Origin: an uncultured Flavobacteriaceae bacterium
GTDB taxonomy: Bacteria; Bacteroidota; Bacteroidia; Flavobacteriales; Flavobacteriaceae
Assembly (NCBI GenBank): GCA_943789465.1
Contig: CALSUF010000001.1
Span: forward strand, 558,001-622,000
Length of the DNA stretch: 64,000 nt
Direction of reading: 5' to 3'
The notes below the pieces were generated by a model. The model saw nothing but the letters and a program-made list of their open reading frames with translations, made no database searches and was not told the DNA's origin. The translations under genes were made by a program, and so were the position numbers. Shown here piece after piece: positions 18,028 to 24,683 of this stretch (within the stretch, counting starts at the first letter, position 1; the number at the start of each line of letters is the position of its first letter).

Positions 18028-19500
18028 ATGAAAACAATAAATTTTAAAAACTATCTATTAGCACTTTTAGCGAGTGTTGCTATTGTGTCTTGTGTACAAG
18101 ATGACGATTTTTCTGTCCCAGAAAGTGTAGGAACAGAAGAAAATAAAGCGCTTACTGATCTTCTTTCAGGAGATAATATTGAAATAGTGTCGATTTCAGA
18201 AGTGAAAGCGATGTACGATTCAGATCCAGATGGAGATGGCGATAACGATGATGCCGTCCCTTTTCGAGTGGATACGAATATCGTAGTGAAAGGCTATGTA
18301 ACCTCTTCAGATTTAACAGGGAACTTCTATAAAGAAGTGTACTTGCAAGACAGTCCTGAAAATCCAACGGCTGCCATCAAAATTATTTTGAGTCAAGTTG
18401 ATTCTTACAACAGGTTTAATAAAGGTCGTGAGGTTTACATTAACTTAAACCCAACATTTGAGTCTGGTGCTCCAGCAGGATTGTATATTGGTGAAGAGCG
18501 TACAGGAAATGAAGTGATTACCATTGGTGGCGGAACAGAAACCGATCAATACGGAACTACCGTAACAAGTTTGTCAAAAAATCAAATGGATAGATCAATG
18601 TTAAGATCTGAAGTCACTGCAGATATTGTTCCAGTAAATGTTAAATTTTCTCAAATTGAAAGTGTTCATGTTGGGATGTTTGTACAAATTGACAATGTGG
18701 AGTTTGAAGATAATTTAGCAGGACTTCGTTATTTTGATCCATCTGAGGATTACGATACACAAAGAACCTTACAGTCGTGTTCTGGATTTAGTTATTCAAA
18801 TATGGGCCTTGAAACAAGTTCATTTTCAAGTTTCAAAAATGAAGTACTTCCTGTTGGAAATGGGTCTATTTCAGCAGTTGTTTCTAAAACTTACGACGGA
18901 AGCACTTTGATTCTTGTTTTAAATACGACCGACGATGTCAATTTTAACGATGCACGTTGTGAATTATTAAATATTGATGATTTTTCTGAGCTGATGTTTG
19001 AAGATTTTCAAACAGCTTCAAACAATACGAACTTGGATTTAACTGGATGGTCAAATTTTGCAGAAGAAGGTTCTAGGGTTTGGAGAGAAAAAGTATACTC
19101 AGGGAATGGTTATGCAGAGTTTAGTACTTATAACGCACCAGATGACGTTAATATCGCTTGGCTGGTTTCACCAGGACTTGATTTGGATGCACAAGGAGTT
19201 GAGTTTTTAAATTTTAAAATGGCCCAACACCACTTATCTTCAGTTGATAATACTGTTGAAGTATTGGTTTCTACAGACTATGATGGTTCTGATGTGTTAT
19301 CTGCCACTTGGAATTCAGTAGCTGCTACCTTACCAACGCAGTCAAATTCATGGTATGATTTTATCGATTCTGGATTGGTTGATTTAAGTTCATATTCAGG
19401 AACTTTGTATGTTGGTTTTAAAGTAACTGGGTCTGGGACTGACGACAACTTAGATGGAGCTTACCAATTAGATGATTTTACTATTATAGCAGAACAATAA
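18028..19500 (+). CDS. DUF5689 surface lipoprotein with choice-of-anchor J domain
   Basis: A 490-residue lipoprotein: lipobox IVSC at about residue 22 followed by acidic VQDDDF, resembling the Bacteroidota lipoprotein export signal that places proteins on the cell surface. The middle (about 55-310) matches DUF5689, an OB-fold-like domain (VVKGYVTSSDLTGNFYKEVY), and the C-terminal 165 residues match a choice-of-anchor J jelly roll (AWLVSPGLDL ... YQLDDFTI). It probably works with the upstream TonB receptor as an accessory binding protein, in the place where glycan systems have SusD. Followed by a strong terminator. Confidence 0.88.
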   Translation: MKTINFKNYLLALLASVAIVSCVQDDDFSVPESVGTEENKALTDLLSGDNIEIVSISEVKAMYDSDPDGDGDNDDAVPFRVDTNIVVKGYVTSSDLTGNFYKEVYLQDSPENPTAAIKIILSQVDSYNRFNKGREVYINLNPTFESGAPAGLYIGEERTGNEVITIGGGTETDQYGTTVTSLSKNQMDRSMLRSEVTADIVPVNVKFSQIESVHVGMFVQIDNVEFEDNLAGLRYFDPSEDYDTQRTLQSCSGFSYSNMGLETSSFSSFKNEVLPVGNGSISAVVSKTYDGSTLILVLNTTDDVNFNDARCELLNIDDFSELMFEDFQTASNNTNLDLTGWSNFAEEGSRVWREKVYSGNGYAEFSTYNAPDDVNIAWLVSPGLDLDAQGVEFLNFKMAQHHLSSVDNTVEVLVSTDYDGSDVLSATWNSVAATLPTQSNSWYDFIDSGLVDLSSYSGTLYVGFKVTGSGTDDNLDGAYQLDDFTIIAEQ

Positions 19501-19533
19501 TTACAGATATAATTGTAGTGTTTAAATAAATTT

Positions 19534-19567
19534 AAAAAGCCTGCGATCCTATCGCAGGCTTTTTTCT
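19534..19567 (+). terminator. Rho-independent terminator
   Basis: Ten-bp stem AGCCTGCGAT (19538-19547) / ATCGCAGGCT (19551-19560), loop CCT, then six T. Ends the receptor/DUF5689 operon. Confidence 0.9.
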
Positions 19568-19579
19568 ATATTGGTACTT

Positions 19580-19957
19580 ATGAATTATTTCAATCAACTC
19601 TATTTGACCGTTTTTAACCGTTTTAAAGGCCGTTACAAACAAAAGGCTAACACTATAGCATTGTTCTATACATCGGTGTTACAAATTGCACTGTTGTTTC
19701 TAGGTGGTGTGTTCTTTATTAAGTTTTTAGAACAAATGAAGGTTGTGGTCATGTCCAGCTCCAATACATGGACCCTCTTTGTAATGACAGCCGTGTTTAT
19801 CCACTTTAAAAACTGGGTGAATTATAGCGGACGTAAACGCCGTGTCTTAAACGCCAAACTGTCCAACAAGAAAGACTTGGGCTATTCGCTGTTTATTCTT
19901 ATCGCTTTGCCCATCGCTATTATTGCTTTATCCGTTTTGTTTTATAAAGCGGTTTAA
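19580..19957 (+). CDS. Small membrane protein, unknown function
   Basis: A 125-residue protein with three hydrophobic segments (about residues 27-50, 62-80 and 99-122) and a basic loop (YSGRKRRVLNAKLSNKK) between the second and third. Function not recognised. The ATG at 19580 is preferred to the TTG at 19571, which would fall next to the preceding terminator. It lies between two terminators, so it must have its own promoter inside a very short leader or depend on readthrough. Confidence 0.7.
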   Translation: MNYFNQLYLTVFNRFKGRYKQKANTIALFYTSVLQIALLFLGGVFFIKFLEQMKVVVMSSSNTWTLFVMTAVFIHFKNWVNYSGRKRRVLNAKLSNKKDLGYSLFILIALPIAIIALSVLFYKAV

Positions 19958-19959
19958 AT

Positions 19960-19988
19960 AAAAAAGCCCCGCAAATGCGAGGCTGTTT
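19960..19988 (-). terminator. Terminator, copy 1 of a 29-bp perfect direct repeat
   Basis: GC-rich hairpin (GCCCCGC / GCGAGGC with one mismatch, loop AAAT) with a six-base A tract, i.e. a T6 tail on the minus strand. It ends the leftward PrcB-like gene and can also stop the convergent plus-strand gene. All 29 bases recur in the same orientation at 24631-24659. Confidence 0.75.
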
Positions 19989-19995
19989 TATGCGC

Positions 19996-20445
19996 TTATT
20001 GCTCCGTAACTATTTCTTTAGTTGTTTTGGGTATTTTAACAAAGTGATATGGACGCGTTGGAATAGTAGCATCACCTCCATTATTTAGTTTATCAATTAC
20101 AACTACTATGTTTTCGGCATTTTCAGTGATAGAAACAATATCGATACTATGACCTCCAGTTGGTTGTGGCATATCAAAAGCAGCAATAACGATATGTTCT
20201 TCAAAATTTACAATTGCTTCATCGGGTATTGCTGCTATTGACCAAACATCGGCAACAAAAGTATTCCATGAAGTTGAATTATCAAATGTTTCAATATGTC
20301 GTGTAGGATTGTAATTTCCGTTAAATAGTTCTCCTTTACCAATTTCAGTAAAAGTTATTTCAGTAGATTGAAATGGCGTTTGAGGGTCACTATTATTACA
20401 ACCTAAAGAAAGAAATAAGCTTAAAATTAAAAGTATTGTTTTCAT
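19996..20445 (-). CDS. PrcB-like lipoprotein, paralogue 1
   Basis: A 149-residue lipoprotein (lipobox LSLGC, Cys16). The mature part resembles the PrcB C-terminal domain: an SWNTF aromatic segment, a VIAAFDMPQPTGGHSIDI core with the conserved TGG turn, and the closing PYHFVKIPK strand. In Treponema denticola PrcB is a lipoprotein subunit of the dentilisin complex with the subtilase PrtP; here a subtilase gene lies upstream on the same strand. First 42 residues nearly identical to the neighbouring paralogue. The link to the protease is inference from family and position. Confidence 0.72.
   Translation of the reverse strand: MKTILLILSLFLSLGCNNSDPQTPFQSTEITFTEIGKGELFNGNYNPTRHIETFDNSTSWNTFVADVWSIAAIPDEAIVNFEEHIVIAAFDMPQPTGGHSIDIVSITENAENIVVVIDKLNNGGDATIPTRPYHFVKIPKTTKEIVTEQ
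20331..20429. repeat. 99-bp identical block in the paralogous lipoprotein genes, copy 1
   Basis: This stretch is base-for-base identical to 20821-20919. It encodes the signal peptide, lipobox and the first mature residues. Similarity continues past the start codon into the leader (through about 20467 and 20957) with two substitutions and one indel, while the downstream coding sequence is far more diverged. Confidence 0.9.
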
Positions 20446-20477
20446 GATTTAAAAAATTTAAAAGGTTAGAAGCCCTA

Positions 20478-20485
20478 CAAATTTA
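20478..20485 (-). promoter_or_regulatory. -7 box for PrcB-like paralogue 1
   Basis: TAAATTTG on the minus strand, 32 bp before the start at 20445 and overlapping the stop of paralogue 2. It would allow separate transcription of paralogue 1. Confidence 0.4.
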
Positions 20486-20935
20486 TTGCTCTGTAACTAT
20501 CTCTTTGGACGTTTTGGGTATTTTAACAATATGAAAAGGCTGAGTTATTACTGTACTAACAAATTCTGTTTCCTGAGTTGATATGGTAATGTTATCTTCA
20601 TTTTCTATTATGGTATTAATGACTACCTCCCAGCCATTACCTTTGATTTCTAAAAATACTGCAACAATGGAAAAGGTTTCAAAATCAATATTAGTTTCAG
20701 GGAAAGTATCAGAAATATTGTTTACGGAGTCCATTTGATTCATAAGATTTTGCCATTCTGTTTGGTTATTAATCAGAAGGCTTGTTTGTGAGATGTTTTC
20801 AACACCATTTCCAAACAACGCTCCTTTACCAATTTCAGTAAAAGTTATTTCAGTAGATTGAAATGGCGTTTGAGGGTCACTATTATTACAACCTAAAGAA
20901 AGAAATAAGCTTAAAATTAGAATTATTGTTTTCAT
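20483..20935 (-). CDS. PrcB-like lipoprotein, paralogue 2
   Basis: A 150-residue lipoprotein with the same leader as paralogue 1 (LILSLFLSLGCNNSDPQTPF) and the same C-terminal end (VKIPKTSKEIVTEQ), but a strongly diverged middle without the TGG turn (FLEIKGNGWEVVINTI instead). An aromatic WQNLMNQMDS segment sits where paralogue 1 has SWNTFVADV. Separated from paralogue 1 by 37 bp and from the subtilase by 59 bp containing a hairpin. Probably a diversified duplicate; on its own the PrcB assignment would be weak. Confidence 0.65.
   Translation of the reverse strand: MKTIILILSLFLSLGCNNSDPQTPFQSTEITFTEIGKGALFGNGVENISQTSLLINNQTEWQNLMNQMDSVNNISDTFPETNIDFETFSIVAVFLEIKGNGWEVVINTIIENEDNITISTQETEFVSTVITQPFHIVKIPKTSKEIVTEQ
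20821..20919. repeat. 99-bp identical block, copy 2
   Basis: Second copy of the block at 20331-20429; see that entry. The offset between copies is exactly 490 bp. Confidence 0.9.
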
Positions 20936-20960
20936 GATTTAAAAATTTAAAAGGTTAGGA

Positions 20961-20989
20961 TTAAAGCCCATGTATGTCATGGGCTTTAA
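20961..20989 (-). terminator. Hairpin after the subtilase gene
   Basis: Twelve-bp stem TTAAAGCCCATG (20961-20972) / CATGGGCTTTAA (20978-20989), 5-nt loop. It sits 6 bp past the subtilase stop with only a short T run on the minus strand, so it could terminate or attenuate transcription into the two lipoprotein genes. Confidence 0.65.
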
Positions 20990-20994
20990 AAATA

Positions 20995-23900
20995 TTATTG
21001 TTTAATTAACGTTTTAGCATCAACAATTGTGCCATCACAGACCAACGCAACCGTGTAAAACCCGTTGGAATAGCCAGAAAGGTTTAGGATTGTTTGGGTG
21101 CTTTCGGTATCTAAAACATAATTGTTAGACGTTCCATCTGAGCCGTACTGACCTATAACCATAAGATAGGCAGACTTTACCCCATTTAGGATATAACTCA
21201 CTTGAATTTCATTAGTCACAGGATTTGGCGACATCGCTTCAATAATACTGGGCTTTAATTTGACTTCAATTTCATCATAGTCTTTATACCCATCTTTTTC
21301 TGCCACAATTTCGAGTCGATATTTTTTGGCGACACCCGAAGAAACGGTTAAATCCTTTCCCTGATAAATTAAATTACCATCCGTATCATACCAATTATAA
21401 ACGGCTGCTTCATTGATTTGTTCAGCACTTATCGTAATGATTTCATTTTCATTAATTTCTTTATCATTGCCAGCGTCTGCTAAAAATAGGGGGCGTGATT
21501 TCTTTTTAATTAAAAAGGTCTCACCGCCAATAACCTCACCAGTAGTCACATCTTTTTGAACCACATGGTATGTAAACTCCGTTTTATCTGTTACTTCTTT
21601 TGTTAAGAAATTAAAGTTTAAGGTAATCAGCCCCGACTCTTTAGGTCTCATGACAAGGTTGTCTAATGTAGCATTGTTTCCGGTAATTAACTGTTTGGAT
21701 TCATCTGCTGTTATCAACCGCCCTCCAAAGCTATTTGTTTGGAAATATGTTGCTGGCTTTAATAACGCTTCCTGTTTCCCTCCTAGTTTCCATGCGTTAT
21801 ATATTTTTTCATCCATTTCAAGCCTTACTTCGGCTTCTTCAAAAATGGCTTTGCCGCCTTCATTTTTTTCTTTATAAAACTCAAGAATATATTTTTTAGT
21901 ACTTTTTGAAGGGTTTCCGACCATTACCATAGCTGCGCTTCTATCGGCTATTAAATCCACAACAGTCAAGTTTTTCCAAGCTAAATTATTATTATTCCTA
22001 ACCATAATGTTAGGATTAGAAGTCAGTGGCGATGTAAGTGGATCGTCCGTAGCATTTATTTTTGATAGTAAACAAAAATGCCAAGGGTTGTCATTATCCG
22101 AATAATTGTCTGGATTTGGAACTGCCCATGGAATTACCACAATTGCTTCCCCACCTCCTGGAATAACGGGAATGGCTACAGACGGCAGTTCATCTCCTAA
22201 ATCAAATCCTGCTGTATTTTGTAAACTTCCATCCCAATTTTGAGGCCATGCCAAAGCGGTATTGGCTTTCGCCCAGTTTACAGTGATTGTTTCGTTGCCC
22301 GTAGAAGCCACGCAACTTTTATTAATTACTCTTACATTGATATAATTTGTGGGATAATATGTAAATGGCGGTATTGATATTGGAGCTTTGTATTCTGGAT
22401 TTTGATGCACCAAACCATTGTCATTATTGTTTCTAATCCAAATATCTTGGCTTGTCCACATATGTTGTGTCACTGTATTTGGTTCTGTACCATCGTCATC
22501 AGGAGAGTCTTTGACATACAAATCCAAAGTCGATGAACCCATACTTTGTGCCATTTGAACAGCTGCATACGCATCCACTAAGCCATACCCCATTTCGTTA
22601 TTCCACGAGCCATTAGGGCGGTTCGAATTAGTTGTATAGGAATAATTCCCTACCTTCTGAGAGGTAACTTCAATAATATTGTTTACTTGTTGAGAGCTTA
22701 AGCAAGAATTTACAGAGAGAATTAGAGCCGCTACTCCAGCTACGTGTGGACATGCTGAAGAAGTTCCATTAAACGTTAAATGATAATCACTTGAAGAGTA
22801 CCCTAATCCTCCTTGTCTGTCAGTTGTTGGTATTTTCACCCCTGGAGCGACTACATCTAATTGATTTCCGTAACAACCACCCCAACTCTCGCCATCGCAA
22901 GAACTTGGGTTTTTTCTCTCACCACATGGACTCATTGCCCCAACAACTAATACTTCCGGAATTGCACTACCTGGGTATCTAATATTTGTATTGTTTTCAT
23001 TTCCTGAAGCAAAGACAACTATACATCCTTTCCCGTTTCTACCGTTATTTATTGCATTATAAATAGCATCTGTAATAATATTAGAAGGAGAATAACCACC
23101 CCATGAGTTACTAATTACTTCAACTCCGTTTTGCCATGCCCAATTAAAACCACTTGCTAATTGAACAGGGGTATCAGAGAATTGTAAGTTTATACTTATA
23201 GATACAATATCAGACTCTGGTGCTACTCCACTTACTCCTAAATTATTGTTTTGAACAGCTCCAATAATACCAGCACAGGCTGTACCATGGCTACCTCTTA
23301 CATGTGAGGGAGATGTTCCGGTTGTGGCATCAAATCCATTTCCAAATGTATTTGAAGCTAAATCAGGATGATTCATTTCAAACCCATGATCATATATAGC
23401 TACTTTCACATTGTTTCCTTTTGTTATATTCCAAGCTTGCTCTACATTTACATCTATACCCGCGTAGGCCGAACCATATTGCCCCGTGTTCTTTAAACCC
23501 CATTGATTTGTATATAAAGGATCGTTAGTTGTTTGTAAGTCATGATAAATGAATTCAGGTTCGGCTGTTAAAAATAAACCAGATTCATGAAATTGATTTG
23601 CGTATTCAAGTGAGTTTTTAGAATTTTTTTTAGTGCAACTTAAAATATACCAATTTGACATATAAGGGTCTTTACCAACTACTTCTAAATTATTGCTTTG
23701 AGCATAATTATATAAAGTAATTATTTCTGAAGTTGAACTAATTTTTACATAAAAATTATTAGTCAATCCAAGCCTTTTACCACTAATTGTTTTAAAACAA
23801 GGAGAGACTTTAATAGTATAAGAGTTTTGATTTAATAAATTAATAAAATTAGTGTAGTTTAATATGTTATTTTTAATTGTGTTTTTTACTTTAATTTCAG

Positions 23901-24174
23901 AATAATAATTATTTAAATTTATCCTGTTTTGAGAATTTGTGTCTGTTGGTGTAGAATATGATCTACTTTCATTTTCAACGAAATCAGTTTTTGATATATA
24001 ACTCGCAGAATAATTATTAAGGAAATTCAGATTATTATTTGAATTGATACTAATGAATTCTCTATCAAGATTAACATATACTTTTTCATTATCATAATAA
24101 TAGTAATTACTTTGAGCATTTGAAATAATAAAAGTGAATAAAAATAAAAACGATATGCAATATTTAATTTTCAT
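20995..24174 (-). CDS. T9SS-exported subtilisin-like (S8) protease
   Basis: A 1,059-residue secreted serine protease. Signal peptide at 1-20 (ISNA-Q), an Asn-rich N-terminal prodomain to about 215, the S8 domain at about 222-545 with triad Asp262 (IYDHGF), His296 (GSHGTACAG) and Ser472 (FNGTSSACPHVAG), oxyanion Asn392 (ASGNENN), then beta-sandwich regions and a type A T9SS sorting domain at about 980-1059 (EAMSPNPVTNEIQ ... LIKQ). All catalytic residues are intact, so an active extracellular or cell-surface protease is expected. Two PrcB-like lipoprotein genes follow on the same strand. The N-terminal quarter is strikingly AT-rich. Confidence 0.93.
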   Translation of the reverse strand: MKIKYCISFLFLFTFIISNAQSNYYYYDNEKVYVNLDREFISINSNNNLNFLNNYSASYISKTDFVENESRSYSTPTDTNSQNRINLNNYYSEIKVKNTIKNNILNYTNFINLLNQNSYTIKVSPCFKTISGKRLGLTNNFYVKISSTSEIITLYNYAQSNNLEVVGKDPYMSNWYILSCTKKNSKNSLEYANQFHESGLFLTAEPEFIYHDLQTTNDPLYTNQWGLKNTGQYGSAYAGIDVNVEQAWNITKGNNVKVAIYDHGFEMNHPDLASNTFGNGFDATTGTSPSHVRGSHGTACAGIIGAVQNNNLGVSGVAPESDIVSISINLQFSDTPVQLASGFNWAWQNGVEVISNSWGGYSPSNIITDAIYNAINNGRNGKGCIVVFASGNENNTNIRYPGSAIPEVLVVGAMSPCGERKNPSSCDGESWGGCYGNQLDVVAPGVKIPTTDRQGGLGYSSSDYHLTFNGTSSACPHVAGVAALILSVNSCLSSQQVNNIIEVTSQKVGNYSYTTNSNRPNGSWNNEMGYGLVDAYAAVQMAQSMGSSTLDLYVKDSPDDDGTEPNTVTQHMWTSQDIWIRNNNDNGLVHQNPEYKAPISIPPFTYYPTNYINVRVINKSCVASTGNETITVNWAKANTALAWPQNWDGSLQNTAGFDLGDELPSVAIPVIPGGGEAIVVIPWAVPNPDNYSDNDNPWHFCLLSKINATDDPLTSPLTSNPNIMVRNNNNLAWKNLTVVDLIADRSAAMVMVGNPSKSTKKYILEFYKEKNEGGKAIFEEAEVRLEMDEKIYNAWKLGGKQEALLKPATYFQTNSFGGRLITADESKQLITGNNATLDNLVMRPKESGLITLNFNFLTKEVTDKTEFTYHVVQKDVTTGEVIGGETFLIKKKSRPLFLADAGNDKEINENEIITISAEQINEAAVYNWYDTDGNLIYQGKDLTVSSGVAKKYRLEIVAEKDGYKDYDEIEVKLKPSIIEAMSPNPVTNEIQVSYILNGVKSAYLMVIGQYGSDGTSNNYVLDTESTQTILNLSGYSNGFYTVALVCDGTIVDAKTLIKQ

Positions 24175-24531
24175 AATTGTAGTGTTTAAAGTTTATAAAT
24201 GTTGAGGGCGTCATTTATTTATAAACTTTAAGGAGGATGCTCGTGTTTTAGATCAATCCTTTTGTTGTGCCCTATTTTGAAACTATTTTTCATTGTTCAT
24301 CTGTTGGCTAACGCCGCACTATACCCAGTGACGTTTTGGGTTTTTAAATTTAAGTATCAGAAGACACCGTTAAATTTAAAAGTTCCGTAGAACAGTGTTT
24401 GTTCTACACGTTATTCCCAGTGAAATAATCGCTTACGCTCAATTCAATTAATTAAGAAGAATTAGATTTGAGGTCTAATTTTTGTAAACGTAATAAAATA
24501 AAATAAATAATGAGTTGATTTTAGCCATACA

Positions 24532-24556
24532 AAAAGTAAGGGAAAACCTTACTTTT
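24532..24556. terminator. Strong orphan hairpin
   Basis: Perfect 10-bp stem AAAAGTAAGG / CCTTACTTTT with a GAAAA loop, rich in A before and T after, so terminator-like in both directions. No annotated gene ends here, which suggests an unrecognised small transcript. Confidence 0.5.
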
Positions 24557-24630
24557 AAAAAGTCCCTTCTTAAAACAAGGTTTTTTTTGTCAAAAATAGA
24601 GTTTAAGCCCCCACAATATATTTTGTGCAC

Positions 24631-24659
24631 AAAAAAGCCCCGCAAATGCGAGGCTGTTT
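24631..24659 (-). terminator. Terminator, copy 2 of the 29-bp direct repeat
   Basis: Identical to 19960-19988. On the minus strand the hairpin is followed by T6 and ends the OmpA-family gene, whose stop is 24 bp upstream. Confidence 0.8.
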
Positions 24660-24683
24660 CTATATTAAAAAGTGTTTTAGAAT

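Larger units (their letters stand above)
19989..24630. mobile_element. Candidate inserted segment between 29-bp direct repeats
   Basis: The segment between the two identical terminators contains only leftward genes (subtilase and two PrcB-like lipoproteins) plus about 0.5 kb of hairpin-rich non-coding DNA. Removing it together with one repeat copy would leave the OmpA gene ending at a single terminator, convergent with the small membrane-protein gene. No integrase or transposase is inside, so this is an inferred insertion or recombination product, not a recognised element. Confidence 0.35.
24175..24683. other. Non-coding gap with several inverted repeats
   Basis: No credible gene on either strand. 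It holds, in order: CCCAGTGA twice (24324 and 24416); an AT-rich 12-bp perfect inverted repeat (24342-24353 / 24370-24381); a GTAGAAC / GTTCTAC hairpin (24387-24407); a 7-bp hairpin AATTAGA / TCTAATT followed by T (24460-24480); a 10-bp hairpin AAAAGTAAGG / CCTTACTTTT (24532-24556); and the 29-bp terminator repeat. It could be a folded RNA, a recombination site or an element relic; none is proven. Confidence 0.6.

Noticed and set aside
15240-19500. SusC/SusD glycan utilisation locus
   Set aside because: The second gene is DUF5689/choice-of-anchor J and not SusD, and no glycoside hydrolase is nearby.
24301-24430. Integron attC site
   Set aside because: Stem-rich, but the paired RYYYAAC and GTTRRRY cores could not be placed and no integron integrase is present; left as unexplained structure.
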